A stretch of DNA of 64,000 nucleotides from Toxorhynchites rutilus septentrionalis (taxonomy: Eukaryota; Arthropoda; Insecta; Diptera; Culicidae): contig NC_073746.1 of assembly GCF_029784135.1 (NCBI RefSeq), forward strand, positions 182,343,483 through 182,407,482. Reading direction: 5' to 3'. Position 1 is the stretch's first letter. Each line of letters begins with the position of its first letter. The position numbers and the translations under genes were made by a program. The notes below the pieces were generated by a model. The model had not been told where the DNA came from and made no database searches. It worked only from the letters and a program-made list of their open reading frames with translations. This document shows, one piece after another, positions 1-11,961 of the stretch.

Positions 1-125
1 GTTCGTAAAGATATCAATTTTTGAGTTTTTTGAAAACCGTATAATCACCAAAAGAGTACATGGAACCGGGGTTTTAAAAAATGGTTTTGATACCAAATGT
101 CTTCAAAATGCATGAAAAGTTGTTC
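1..125 (-). repeat. End fragment of an interspersed A/T-rich repeat
   Basis: Read on the minus strand, this segment aligns by eye with the repeat at about 55365-55480 and with part of 59990-60060: a block with 'catttggtatcaaaa', then 'aaaaccccg', then 'ttttcaaaaaactcaaaa'. It is cut by the window edge. No coding capacity is seen. The class is unknown; it is probably a non-autonomous DNA element, because the copy at 59820-60195 has terminal inverted repeats. Confidence 0.5.
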
Positions 126-730
126 TATCGACGTTGAGGAATTTAATAAAAAATACTAGGGGTGAGTTATGACTGTGATACAACCGCAAGGTTGACGTAG
201 GACTATCGATGGCTCAGTAATCATTTGTTTGAAGTTGCATCTGAATCACTTCTCAATATTTTCAAAGATTTCTGAGAGGTCCAAACAAATGCATGCATAG
301 AGCTTTTTTCATGCATATCCTGCGGATGCATTCTGAGATGAAAAATTTTGCACGTTCTTTCAACACGGTAGAAAAATTAAAATGGGATTGGCCAGAGCGA
401 GTATAATTGGCCCATCGAACAATCATGATAGATATATTTTTGTGATTTCGATAGTTTATGTTCATAGCAATTTTTGACCTATTGAAACAAATTTTTGGAT
501 ATGCATGTAACAAACATCACTCATGGACCTTTCATCTTTCGAATGAAATGTTCGTCATACCACTTCCCTCAACCGGCAGGGAAAAATTAACCCTTTGCGG
601 TCGTATTGAATGTTTGTCATGGGTGTCGTACTAGTCGGAATTTTTACTTGAAGGAGAAGTGATACATAACATGTGAAAATATGGGCTAGGTTTCTGATTT
701 ATTTATTTTTTTGCGAACTTTAGATATGTT
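126..730. other. Intronic sequence, nothing recognised
   Basis: I see no gene, transposase motif or paired inverted repeat here. A short copy of the recurrent motif GACGTAGGACTA occurs near 194. Confidence 0.5.
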
Positions 731-738
731 GCAGTCCT

Positions 739-1054
739 TAAGACGCGTCCACATTACGCCAATCGACATCGTTCGGCCTTAGCCGCCCGGCAAAGCCGAA
801 TAAGTGTGGACGTAACACGCGGGATTGCCAACGTACCGAAAACCGATTCGAATCACCCAACCCAAACCAAAGCAAGTCGGTCCGGATCAAAGAAAGTCGA
901 ACCAAAACAAAACTAAGTAAACTCGCGTTGTGTTTCGTGTGTTCGTGACGGCATTCGTGCACCCGATGGGACGTCCACATTATATGACGAACCGAATATG
1001 CCGCCCGGTAAAGGCCGATTTGCACCATTCGGCATAATGTGGACGCGCCTTCAT
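739..1054. mobile_element. MITE with 8-bp TSD (hAT-like)
   Basis: The termini are inverted copies of each other: AGACGCGTCCACATTACG at 741-758 and the complement of AGGCGCGTCCACATTATG at about 1033-1050. A second inverted pair containing GTCCACATTA lies inside near 800 and 980. The element is flanked by the 8-bp direct repeat GCAGTCCT at 731-738 and 1055-1062. An 8-bp TSD with short terminal inverted repeats fits hAT (also P) non-autonomous elements. At about 316 bp it is too short for a transposase and holds no meaningful ORF. Confidence 0.7.
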
Positions 1055-1062
1055 GCAGTCCT

Positions 1063-2349
1063 GATCACATGTATCGTAAACTTAATAAGATCGGCGTTTT
1101 CCGTCTTTTATCTTTCTGTTTGAACCTACAGAAAAAACAATGCTCTTTACACCTTCACAGTTCCGGTTTCACAATAATGAATAATTGACAGATACTAAGG
1201 GGAGCCCATGAAGACAATGTTTCTAAAGTTCCAGAAACATCAACATCAACGTTGTACAAACCAGCATGATCTTTTTTTTTTGTGCAAACCAGCGGTTAAC
1301 CCTCCTGTACTCGCGTGCAAAATCATAACACGTATACTCGCGCACGGTGTCACAGACCGAAAATTGAACTTCTCTGTAATGTTGCCATTGTGTACTTTTC
1401 AGGCTTTATTGCCATCAATTTGAAGAACAGGGTATGATTGAATGAAAAACCCCAAAAATATGTTTTCTTCGTCTTTATTATGTTTTAATAGTCATCTAAT
1501 TCAGCCTCCTTAAAACAGAGTAATTTTTGATACTCCAACACAAATAACGAAATTCGATTTTTTCACTGTTATTAATTGAAAGTAAGCAACTGAATATAAT
1601 TCACGTAAGTATAAAGAGCTATAAAATAACATAAAGACGTATGAATCGATTGTGGTTTCATTGGAGTAAGAATCAGAATATAGCATAACTGCATGCTCGA
1701 AACAAACATATTTTTTACATTTCATGCAGTTGTTGCGTGTTTTTCGGGTCTTTTATTGAAGAGAAGAATGTATAACGACCTTCTAGATAATTACCAGATG
1801 ATAATTCTGGAATATAAAGTTTGCATATTTCTAATATCCTTTGTCTCTGTATTCTTGGGAAACTAAGATATAATGCCTTTTTTTAGACGGGACATAAAAA
1901 GATAATATAAAAGGATTTCTAGGAATTTCCTTTTCTTTTTCTTGTCGATATTGTCCATTATAAAAAAAATATCCCCACTGTAACTGTTAAAAATTACCAT
2001 AAGCCACCGATTAGTATATAGTTTACTGTTTTTACAATTCTTCCACAAGTGAAATTCTTTCACAAGTGTGTATATGTATGACCATTATATTTAGCGAATA
2101 ACCATACGAAAGTCAACCATTTATATTTTGCTTTTAAACGTATGAATCTAACGACGAATATATCGACGAATAGTTAATATATGGATCCGATTAATCCGGT
2201 GACAAAAAGGACTGAAATGAAATAAGAATAGTCCGTTAATGATCTTATGCATTATATTCAATAAATCTTCCACGCCACTAGCATTAATTTATACATTTCA
2301 TTGAACAATATTGTAGAATATGAAAAAAACGCACTTGTCCAAAAAAGTT
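1063..2349. other. Intronic sequence with one partial MITE terminus
   Basis: Mostly A/T-rich with no coding signal. Around 1306-1370 it contains CTCCTGTACTCGCG and, further on, GTGTCACAGACCG. These resemble the end of the foldback element at 2350-2558, so a diverged relic of that family is likely. Confidence 0.4.
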
Positions 2350-2558
2350 ACTCCTATACTCGTGTCGGTGTGTCAGACCGAAAGTGTTAAAAAGTGGTAC
2401 ACGTCTCTTTTCTACCAACACATGCGATACGCTAAACGATGACGAACGACGAATAACGAAGCTAGAGAGAATTGCAAAGTCGTAGTATTGATATTTTCTG
2501 ATAAATGAACGAATTATTGATTTCTCGGTCTGACAGACCAAAGCGCGAGTATAGGAGT
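2350..2558. mobile_element. Foldback MITE with TIR ACTCCTATACTCG
   Basis: The left end reads ACTCCTATACTCG followed by GTGTCAGACCG. The right end is the inverted form, CGGTCTGACAG followed by CGAGTATAGGAGT. The arms are about 35 bp with mismatches and the spacer is about 140 bp. The flanks carry a 3-bp direct repeat GTT (2347-2349 and 2559-2561), which would suit a PIF/Harbinger-type element, but a 3-bp match is weak evidence. No coding capacity. Confidence 0.6.
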
Positions 2559-3016
2559 GTTAAACAAAATCTCTGGTGCAGGAATCGACACCTTTTTGAA
2601 GATATCCTGCACAAATTATATCCCCTTCTCTCGCTCTTTCCCTTTTGTGCAAATAGGCAAAGCACTGTGGCCCCATCACCAAACCCGTTTTGTTTCTCTC
2701 ATTTTACTTATTCACACTTCGCTTAGCCGGCAAAGATTTATTAGCGCTCAAAATAGCTTCTTTCGTGAGATTTCGCCGCACTGTGTTGATTTCACGAATA
2801 TGATTATTGGAAACCAGCGAAATAATGCATAATATGAAGAAATATTCTCTATCCCATTCCATGATCAAACATTCCGTATTGACCGCTATTTGACCGATCG
2901 CTACTGACACAATGCGCTCGTAATCCACAGCGCAATCATGACTAAGTGGATTTCTTAGCTGGCACCCGCTTATTTGCAGATGCTTGTGATTTCAATGGTT
3001 TACTTTCAAAGTTTAC
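2559..3016. other. Intronic sequence, nothing recognised
   Basis: No gene or repeat structure recognised. This is the target flank on the 3' side of the R4-type LINE. Confidence 0.45.
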
Positions 3017-6000
3017 TTTTTTTTTTTTTGGCAGACTTATCTCACTTCTTAACTAGGCGAACCTAGCCAGAATTTTCACCTACCCCCGGGCTTCTGAATG
3101 CCAAAGGGGGACTAGGCTCTGCGGAATGCACGTATCTGCATGCTCGTGCTGTTTCAGTCCTGACCGAGAAATTGTCGGACAATCGCGCAGGTGCTAAGGA
3201 TGACCGACTTTTGGATGCCGGCCAATTCCTTCTCCATATTCAACACCTTTAGCGCTTCCAGAAGTGTCTTCGGGACAATTCCAGTTCCAGAGAGAACGAC
3301 TGGAACAATTCTTGGGACCTCCCTTAGCCCCCACAGTTCCTTGAGCTCCACGGCCAATGGTCGGTACTTGCAGATTTTGCGACCGTGGGTCTCCTTCAGA
3401 TTCTGGTTCAGTGGAATAGCGACATCGATGATGGTGACTTTGCGGTCGCTCTTGTCGTAAACCATTATATCTGGCCGGTTGTGGTGGATCGAGAGGTCGG
3501 TCAGAACAGTGCGATCCCAGTACAGCTTGCAACGGTCATTTTCCAGGACAGGTGCAGGCAGGTACCGGTTGTTTGGTACGTTGTCTTCCAGTAGAGCACA
3601 TTGGAGCGCCAGTTGTCGATGAACAATACGGGCCACGTTGTTGTGGCGCTCGGTGTAGGCTGCGTTGGCCAAAACGGGACAGTCTCCCATAATGTGCTCT
3701 ATGTTTTCACCTGGTTGATGGCACATCCGGCAAATGTCATCAACGTCTTGATGCCAGACGTACCGCCTGCAGTTTCTCGTCGGCATTATCCTGTCCTGGA
3801 TGGCTATCATGTCGGCTTCTACTACTGAAGAGAGTTCACCACGCGTTAGCCACAGATTAGATGCGGCCTTGTCGACGTGTGGCCGGTCCAGTTGATGGGG
3901 GTGGGCACCATGCACTGCCTTCTGCTTCCAAGCTGCAATCTTCTCCTCCACTGACTGCAGATTGCAGTTGAGTTGGTACTCCGCTTGCGCCAAGTGCAGA
4001 GCGCTGTATCCTCTGTCGGCGGCGCAGACAGCCCGGTATAGCGCGTTTTGGTTGGCGCGTTCTGCGAAGTACTCGCGCAGTTGTCGTACCTGGGCAACAC
4101 ACAGTGCAGATATGTCGACTATTCCAAGTCCCCCTTCCTTGCGTGGCAGTGAAACTCTCTCCAGTGCCGATTGAGGATGGTGCATTCCGGCCTCTTTAAA
4201 TGCTTTCCTCATCCTCCTCTCAAGGTCCTCTAGGTCAGTTTTGCTCCATTTGACTACACCAAAACTGAAGGTCAGCAGGGGAACCGCGAATGTGTTGATC
4301 GCGCGTACCTTGTTCCCCGCGTTGAGGAAAGTCCTCAGGACACAGTTCACTCGACTCAAGAACTTGTCTCGCAGCTCCGTCTTGATGTCGGAGTGGCGAA
4401 TCCCGGTGAGCTGTCGGAATCCAAGATATTTATAGGATTCGCCACGAACCATGTGTCTTATGAACTCGCCGTCATAGACCTCGTAACCTCCGGATTCGGT
4501 AAGCTGCCCTTTCAGCAGATGGACACAGCGGCACTTGTCAAGGCCGAACTCCATGCAGATGTCCCTGCTTATGTCTTCGACAACCCGGATAGCTACACCT
4601 AGACGCTGACGTGAATCAGCGTAGACCTTGAGATCATCCATGTAGAAGGTATGGGTCACTTCTTCGTGGGCGCCGTCGCCATACCTTATTTTATAGCCAT
4701 GACCGTTTCTATTGAGCGTCCTACTGAGGGGGTTCAGTGCCAGACAAAACCAAAGCGGGCTGAAAGAGTCGCCTTGGAATATCCCCCTCTTTATCTGCAG
4801 CGTTCTAGACTGCAACACATTTTCCCCATCACTGAGGTGCAGAGACGTACTCCACTGCCTCATCGCATGCTGCAGGAACCTAACGACGACGGGATCAATT
4901 TTGTAGAGCTCCAATACCCGGACGAGAAACGAGTGAGGTATGGAGTCATAAGCCTTCCTGTAATCGATGTAGGCCATACTTAGGTTCCGCTGGTTATATA
5001 CCGCCTGGCCGACTATGGCTGCGTCGATGATGGCCTGGTCTTTGCAGCCATGCGTATTTTTCCTGCATCCTTTTGCTCTTCTGCGATGATGTGATGCTGT
5101 TCGCAGTGAGCAGAAACTTTGGCGGTAATTATGCTGCTCAGTATTTTGTACAGACTCGATAGGCACGTTATCGGTCTGTACTTTGATGGGTTCAATGTGT
5201 TGCTGTCTTTCGGGAGGAGGAAGGTGACGCCACGGGTGGCGAATTCAGGAAGGTTGTGTGGGTCACGTAGCACCTTGTTGAAGCACTCAGCTATCTTTGG
5301 ATGTGCGACGATCAGCTTCTTGTGCCAAAAGTTCTGGACACCATCGGGGCTCGGTGCTGCCCAGTTCCTCAGGTACCGCGAGGCTTCGCGGACATCGTTC
5401 TCTCCGACGATGATAGCTGGCATCTCTCCAATTTCACCACAACTCTCCTCCTCCCGTCTTAACCATATTTGCCCGTCGCGATGTTCTACTGGGGTCTCCC
5501 AAATACCAGCCCAGAAGTTCGTCACATCGCTAATATCTGGCAAACCTTCGCGGTAGTCGGGCTTCTCGTCGCTAATGTGGTCGTAGAACGCTTTCTCGTT
5601 ATCTCTGAACATCCGATTTTGTTCCTGGCGCTTTGCAGAGTCAGAGTAACGTTTCAGCCGTTTTGTAAGGACGCTCAATTGCTGTACCAGTGTGTCGAGT
5701 TTTTCCGTCAGCTGGTGAGCTCCCAGCTGGCGAAGTTCAGTAGGCCGCACGATCACAGCAACTTGGCGACATAATTTCACCGATCTGCGGCCTCTTTTGT
5801 ACGCCATCAGTCTTCCAATTGCGGCGCGCTTGTTTAGGATCCGTTGCTCCAATCTCCTTCGCCATGGAGGCTCACGCCTTCCACGGAGATGTTGGAGCAG
5901 TCCGCCTCTTGGCCTAATACGGTATCCTAAACTTTTGGCGGTCGCCACAGCAGCACAGTAAACTTTCAGTTGCAGCTCCTCCATGTTCTCAGCATCAACC

Positions 6001-7080
6001 AAGTGCAGCGGAAGAACGTGCTCGTTCATGAGCTTTACTGCACTTGTCAGCCTGCGGGAATGCTGCAACTTCGGGATCCTGGGGCGCGACAAAGGGTCCG
6101 TGTCGCGGAACTGTGAGATCGCCTCGTCGTAATGGAAGACCAAATCGCGTAGTAGTTGTTGATCTGGCTGTGGATCTTCCGGCTCAGGGGGTTGTTGTAC
6201 TGTGGCCTCCACTGGTGCTGATTCGCGTGCCCCACTCGCGAATGAATTGCTCAGCCGTACTGAACTTCGTCTCGACACATCGCTTGCTCTGCTTGTTCTG
6301 GAGCTTAGTTCTCTCTGCACCTGCTGCTTGATCTCGTCGACTTGCGTTTGGGAGAGCATATTGTTGCGTACAATCGCTCTACGCCTCGCGTTCATCGCGT
6401 TTTGGTCAAGCCTCCCGACGAACTCTGGATACGCTTCCTCGAACATTGCGAGTATTCGAGGGCGACCGCTCATGTCCGTCTCCAAAGCAGTGCAGATGTA
6501 ATAGGCGCGGATCACGAATTCGTTCATTTCGTGTGTCCACATGATCCGTCGCCTAGTAGTACCCACAAGTGTGGACGACTGTCGTCTGACAGTCGCAACA
6601 CGCCTCGTAGGCGCAGCGTTTCGTTGGTGTTGTCGATGGCTGCTGTTTCCGTGTGGCGGTAGCTCTTCGGGTTGAACCCGGCTGGTGGCCCGCTCTTGCA
6701 CCTCGCCCTCCAGCCGCTGGCCGCTTGCTCTTACTCCCGTTCCAGGACCAGCTCCAGTTCGGGGACCCTCCTCGGGCGATCACATTCTAAGTATTCTTCG
6801 TGAACGTAGCTCCATTTTCTGGGTGTATCTCCTTTGCCCGGGAGACAGCGGGTTGGCAAGGCCTCCATGACCCGGGAGGCCTTCCCCGGGAGAGATATAG
6901 CGCTCTGACTCGCTCGCACCCCCTCGCTTAGCCACTTTCGACACCCGTTCTCGGAGCCAAGACCAGGTGTGTGTTTCCAGTTCACGCCCGATCTAAAAAT
7001 GTCGTCATATGATCTTCGTGGAGGCGTGAGATAGGAACATTTGAGACCAACAGGTAGGCTCCTACCCTAGTGTTGATCCC
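3017..7080 (-). mobile_element. R4-clade (Dong-like) non-LTR retrotransposon
   Basis: A near full-length LINE that encodes one long ORF with a reverse transcriptase and a C-terminal restriction-like endonuclease (see the ORF entry). The 3' end is a 13-nt A tail (T run at 3017-3029 on the plus strand) after a 3' UTR of about 120 nt. The 5' boundary is uncertain. GC-rich sequence of the same character continues to about 7080, where a T-rich stretch and the next LINE begin. I found no convincing TSD. The high G+C of this block stands out from its A/T-rich surroundings, which fits a fairly recent insertion. Confidence 0.75.
3154..6701 (-). pseudogene. R4-clade LINE ORF (RT + restriction-like endonuclease), one frameshift
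   Basis: Encodes target-primed reverse transcription of the element's own RNA. Reading right to left: an N-terminal Myb-like helical region (about residues 54-115, starting MWTHEMNEFVIRAYY), a long linker, a reverse transcriptase with PSKYRPITCLSSLYK, YIDYRKAYDSIPH, KRGIFQGDSFSPLW and the catalytic box FYMDDLKVYA, then a zinc knuckle CRMCHQPGENIEHIMGDC (CX2CX7HX4C) and a PD-(D/E)xK nuclease motif RPDIMVYDK...IIDVAIP. This domain order is typical of R2/R4-type LINEs; the YMDD box and N-terminal type favour R4/Dong. Two frames of about 560 and 640 codons overlap at 5013-5166. Homology passes from one to the other at the T run 5071-5074, and adding one base there rejoins them (about 1,200 codons). 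No other stop interrupts it. No in-frame ATG precedes the Myb-like region: the reading frame opens after a stop at 6780-6782, and 6701 is a GTG. Confidence 0.8.
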
Positions 7081-7147
7081 CATTTGAGATTTTTTTTTTC
7101 ATTTTTGGGCTACTGAACAAACTTTTGTATCAAAAAGTAACAAACAT

Positions 7148-9156
7148 ATACAGGGCGGCGATATCACTAACCTGTTGCGCCTCCAAGGTCATGGAGAGAA
7201 TGGTGAATCGACGGCTGATGCAACATCTTTCCGAGAACCATCTACTGGACTTCCGTCAACACGCGTTCCGGCCAGGCTACGGGACGACCACTTATCTGGC
7301 CACCCTGAGTCATGCTCTGAATGAGGCAAGGACGGAAAATCTTCACACTGAGTTAGCTGCGCTGGACATCTCCAAAGCGTAAAACCGTACAACCGGTCAC
7401 AAGCTCCACTTTGTGAAGGGCTTCTTGAGCCTTCGTTTTTCCGAGTAATTATTGGAAAAACTTCGAGGGAATTCGCCGAGGAAACTGGAGTCCCTCAAGG
7501 CTCTGTACTAGCCGTGACATTGTTCCTCATAAAAATGAACAGCATCTTCGAGAACCTACCAAGGGGCATTCGTATCTTCGTATACGCGGATGACGTGATG
7601 CTAATGGTAGTGGGTGCCTCTGTCAAGCTGGTCAGGAAAAAGCTCATCCAAGCCGTTTCTTGGGTAGCTAAATGGGCCTCCTCAGCGGGTTTCCAGTTAT
7701 CATCTTCCAAAAGCAAGTTTACCCACATTTGTGGTCACAACCATAGAATCAGTAACACCCCGATCTACATCGATGATAAACGTATACCAAAACGAAAAAC
7801 TATACGGATCCTCGGAGTCACCATCGACCGGAAGCTGTCTTTCAACCAACACTGCGACGGTGTCAAGAGGGACTGCCTCAGTCGCATTAACCTCCTCAAA
7901 TGCATTGCTGGCCGGCACGCTAACGCCAACCGGGACGTAAGAATGAATGTATGTAACGCCATTGTGAACTCTCGCCTCACATACGGTCTGGAACTCACCA
8001 TACTAGGCATCCGGACCCTACTAGATAAATTCGCCCCTACATACCATCGTGCTATTCGAACCACATCCGGTCTCCTTCCGTCCACTCCCGCGGATGCAGC
8101 CTTCGCCGAGAGTGGAAAGCTCCTAACACAATTTGCCATCGAGCGATCGGTTTCGCCAACAGGACAGCAGGGTCGGACAGGGAAGGCTTTCTCCTTGTCG
8201 AAGCCAATCGCCTTCTCCGTGAAACGATTGACCTGGAGCTCCCACCTATCTCCAAAATCCACTGGTGCGGAACCAGGGACTGGAATCGAACACCAATGAA
8301 AATAGATTCGACAGTGAAAAGCAAACACAAAGTAGGTTCGAACCCCACAGCCATCCGGAAAACCGTCGTGGAGCTACTGAGGACTAAGTACGCAAATCAC
8401 ACCGTTCGATACTCGGATGGATCACTCGCGTTAGGGAGAGTAGGGATAGGTATATTGGGCCCCGACCTCAACACCTGTTACCGCCTCCCAGACGCGTGTA
8501 ATATTTTCTCAGCAGAGGCGGCTGCCGCATATATCGCCGCGACACACCAATCAAACCATCCCATCGCCGTGCTAGCTGACTCAGCCAGCGTTGTTGCCGC
8601 ACTGGAGTCGGAGAGACCGATGCATCCTTGGATACAACAAATATTCGAGGATGCCCGACCGGATCCTGCTTTCGTTTGGATCCCGGGCCATTCCGGTATA
8701 CCCGGGAACGAAAAGGCAGACCAACTCGCTGGGTCTGGTCAACTGATGGAGTTCTACACCAAAAGGGTCCCAGCAGATGACATCAAAGTATAGACTACCA
8801 AAATGCTCAAAGACAGGTGGGTTAAAGAATGGTACACAACCGGACAAGACAACTCACGTGAGTATGTTCTGCGTAAAATAAAGGCCGATATAAAAAAATG
8901 GGAAGACCCTAGAGGTCACCGAGATCAACAGGTGGTCTCTAGATTGCGAACGGGTCATACAGCTTTCGCTTACTATATGGGTAGAGGGGAATTTAAGAGG
9001 CAGTGTGACATATGTCGTGTCCACCAAACAGTGGAACACATACTTATCCACTGTCCCCAGTACGAAAATCCGAGAACAACTTATGACATCCCTGGAAGCA
9101 TCAGGGGCGCCCTTGGAGACGATGTCACGACAATCACCAAAGTGATTAATTCATGA
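7148..9156 (+). pseudogene. I-type LINE ORF2 remnant: RT, RNase H, zinc knuckle
   Basis: Pieces of one polyprotein in shifted frames. At 7150-7382 is RT sequence with SKVMERMVNRRL and AFRPGYGTTTYLA, ending at a stop after ALDISKA. At about 7485-8299 are ETGVPQGSVLA and the catalytic box VYADDVML. At 8296-8793 is RNase H with YSDGS, an SAEAAAA glutamate, LADSASV and WIPGHSGIPGNEKADQLA. At 8803-9156 is the C-terminal region with CDICRVHQTVEHILIHC. The RNase H catalytic acidic residues are all present, but stops and frameshifts between the blocks make the gene non-functional. Three frames are needed to read the whole. Confidence 0.75.
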
Positions 9157-9567
9157 AGGACATCGGACTGTATAACAAAATATAACCAAGGAACAGTAAC
9201 GACAAGGAGAAACCACCACTGACCAGCAAATCGGAAACGGAAGACAAATGAACTTAACAACGAAACCATTGAAGACTAGGCAACCCACATGGACACGGAC
9301 ATGGAATCAACAACAACTGACTCACCAAGCATAGACCAAGCACGGACAAGGACAATGAAAGCTGAAACTGAATAAACAAAACAAGGAAATCTAGGACTCG
9401 AAGTCCCCTACAATTGGACGGCTCCCTGAGCCCCCATGCGTAGGGTGTAATAATACAAGGGTGCCATATTCCCCGCCACTTGGATGAGCTCCTTAAGGAC
9501 TCTTCCTCGTGCTTCACAGAGACGAACCAGCCTACGGCTGAAAGTCTCTTAAATAAAGACAAAAAAA
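7148..9567 (+). mobile_element. Decayed 5'-truncated I-superfamily LINE
   Basis: A LINE fragment that begins inside the reverse transcriptase domain and runs through RNase H and a zinc knuckle to a 3' UTR. The UTR ends with GGCTGAAAGTCTCTT, AATAAAGAC and a short A tail at 9561-9567. The presence of an RNase H domain points to the I/Loner/LOA group rather than Jockey. It lies head to head with the R4-type LINE. No TSD is recognised; a TIR element begins directly after its A tail. Confidence 0.7.
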
Positions 9568-9571
9568 TGTA

Positions 9572-10379
9572 CATAGCGGACTTGATTATATACAGTTTTT
9601 GTTTTCTTTTCACTGTATATAATCGAATCCTGTATATAATCGAGTCAAAAAAATATTTTTTTATTCGTTTTTTTTGCATGTATTTTTTGATTTTTGAAAA
9701 TAAAGTGGGAAATTGATTTTTGATTCATCCCCTTAAAGCCAGAAAACACCTTTCTCACATGAAAAAAATAAATTTATCCAGATTCTCTTAGGATGTGATT
9801 GATGTTATATTTGGTGAAAAAAATCCTTCTACGCGTATGTTCGAATTGACTGAGTTATGGAACTTTTTTTTTGTTTCGAACTCTGTTGCCTCAAACTGGC
9901 TCTGCATTAAAAAGTACGCTACGGAAGACGATTCTGTTGCTTTTATTTAAAAAAAAAAAGAGTGGAACTACTTATTTATTGGATTTTAATAACATTTTGG
10001 AAGTGGAAAATTTGAAAGTTAATAATTTTTAATGTGTTATTATTTATTTTATCCTAAAAATTTATATTAAACTAGATTGTATGTATCAATTAAATTGAAG
10101 CCCTCTAATCGCTCTACAATTTGTTCTTTTAAACCCAACTTCTATCTTTCTTAATTTTGGATATAAACAATTTCTGGTGAAAATTCAAGCAAAATCTTCA
10201 AAAATCACGATTTTTACCCCACTGTACATGTAACAGCCAATTAAATTTCAGCTTAACGTTGAAAGGTTACATTTCTTCTTGAAATAAGTCATATTTGAAG
10301 TATAAAAAAAATTGTTTTTCCAAACTGTATATAATCGAATCACATATAATCGAGTCTGTATATAATCGAGTCCGACCTG
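9572..10379. mobile_element. Non-autonomous TIR element, TA target (pogo/Tc1-like)
   Basis: The left end CATAGCGGACTTGATTATA and the right end (complement of CAGGTCGGACTCGATTATA) are inverted repeats, each followed inward by further ATATAATCGAGTC blocks. TA dinucleotides flank it at 9570-9571 and 10380-10381. The interior is A/T-rich with no transposase reading frame, so this is a deletion derivative or MITE of a TA-targeting family. It sits exactly at the A tail of the preceding LINE. Confidence 0.65.
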
Positions 10380-10689
10380 TACCTCGTAGGAATTTTATCT
10401 TTCGAATTAGTGATTATCATACCATTTCGTTCAGCCGACAAAGAGGTGTTAACGCTCAAAATCTTGCTTCTCCTATGTAACGCTTCTGTGTGGAAAACAT
10501 TAAGGTGATGATAAATATGTCATTCAGCATGGTGTCAAGCACTTAGAAGGTGATTGGCCATTGAGGATGAGGCCTTTTGAAACAACCTAATAATGTTTCG
10601 TAAAATCCTAGCACATTTGGTCTTTTGCAGTATCATTCTCGCTATAATCCGGTATCAACGTATCAATTTGAACAGGATTTCACACACAA

Positions 10690-11252
10690 CTATGTAATAT
10701 TTCGAAGACACAAAACACAACGAACTGCAATCTTCGCCATTGAAATCGATAACGTTAACGATAACGTTTCCCAGTTGAGAGTTTTTATTGAGTCCTTTGC
10801 GTTTCACCCGATTTTAGTAGTTTATGGTACACCACACTCTCCTGAACCCGCCACACACAGAGAATCGTCTTTCGGCCTAGATAATTTGGCTTCCCCAGAT
10901 TTTGTGCTCAGGCTTCCTGAAATAAATTCATTTTTCGTGGCTAGTGATAACCCGATGCAAAATAGGCTTCTTTTGATGCCATTAAAGAAGCACTTCTCAA
11001 ATGGGTTTGCGATTTTCCATTCGCTTTTCGCTCAATTTGTGTGGCTCCCATTTTTCGAACTTCTGGGTTTTTCCCGTGGCTTTCACACGTTCGGGACACA
11101 ATCAGTCTTTCTGCAAATTTTCTTAGTGTTTGTGTTGGGTCTGTAACCAACCACAGCTGCAATTCCTTGTCTTCAAACCGTTTCGTACTAGGATAGTCAT
11201 TGCATAATAGCCTAAACCATATTTTTACTGCTGGTGCATGTTCATTGAACAT
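10690..11252 (-). pseudogene. Mariner-type transposase remnant
   Basis: On the minus strand the reading frame contains STKRFEDKELQ, then DPTQTLRKFAERL, which match the linker and second helix-turn-helix region of mariner transposases. Further on, in other frames, are pieces resembling VVYHKLLKSGETQ, the segment just before the second catalytic region of mariner. Several frameshifts and stops are present and both ends are missing. It is inactive. Assignment to mariner rather than another Tc1/mariner branch is by motif memory. Confidence 0.6.
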
Positions 11253-11283
11253 TATTCAGTCTTCCCCAAGAAAACGATGTGAT

Positions 11284-11748
11284 TCAACCGCTTCTTTCTT
11301 CAAATGAACCAAAAAAAGAAACAAAAGTAGTGTTCGCGCAAGTTTCGTGACGGGAGATGAAATCTAAAATTATAATTTCAAATATTTCTTCAAACAGAAT
11401 AGAGATTGGCGATTCCTCTGTAGTTTTTGAGTCATTCCTGCAGCCTTTTTTGAAGACTGGGAAAACATATGAATTTTTCCAAGCACTTGGAAATCTTCCA
11501 CAGAATAATAAGCAGTTAAATAGCAGGCACAGCGGAGACGAACGACTCCTAGAGAACTTTTTAAATATTATGGTTGGAATACCGTCTGGACCAGGGTTCA
11601 TGGAATTTTTGATTCCAGAACAGACAAGTTGAACTCTGCTAAAGCTAATTGTTGGGTGCCTATTGAAGGCAGACAAGGTACACTGTTGACAGCAAGGTGA
11701 ACTTGCTCGTAGAGTACCACATGAGACATTCTTCCATGCCACAGTCAA
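11284..11748 (-). pseudogene. Jockey-clade LINE reverse transcriptase fragment
   Basis: The translation contains NSMNPGPDGIPTIIFKK followed by GRFPSAWKNSYVFPVFKKG and a degraded form of the NYRPISIL block. This is the conserved N-terminal part of Jockey-type reverse transcriptases (fingers domain). The YADD box, endonuclease and 3' tail are absent, so it is an internal fragment. It is a single open frame of about 150 codons but is clearly part of a larger lost gene. Confidence 0.65.
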
Positions 11749-11961
11749 TCAGAATGTTATTCCAGTTGATAGTTGAGAAGAAACAAGAAGTAAGACTGGC
11801 CTAAGCATGGAGTACAATTAAACACAATGCATACAAAATTGAGGCATCTCATTATGTCAGCATCGATCTTCAGGATGACTTTCAAAAGTTTTTCTTTTTA
11901 TTTCATAATGTTATATGATAAATTGAAAAAGGTATGAAAAAGATACTACTAAAATCATGAC

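Noticed and set aside
3191..4983. Multiple plus-strand open frames of 60-110 codons over the R4 LINE
   Set aside because: Shadows of the long minus-strand RT/endonuclease ORF in GC-rich DNA.
8330..8360. GGTTCGAACCCCAC, resembling a tRNA B box
   Set aside because: No A box at the right distance and no acceptor stem; it lies in a decayed LINE ORF2, so it is a chance match.
10625..11146. Plus-strand open frame of 173 codons
   Set aside because: It is the antisense of a mariner transposase remnant; the minus-strand reading explains the conservation.
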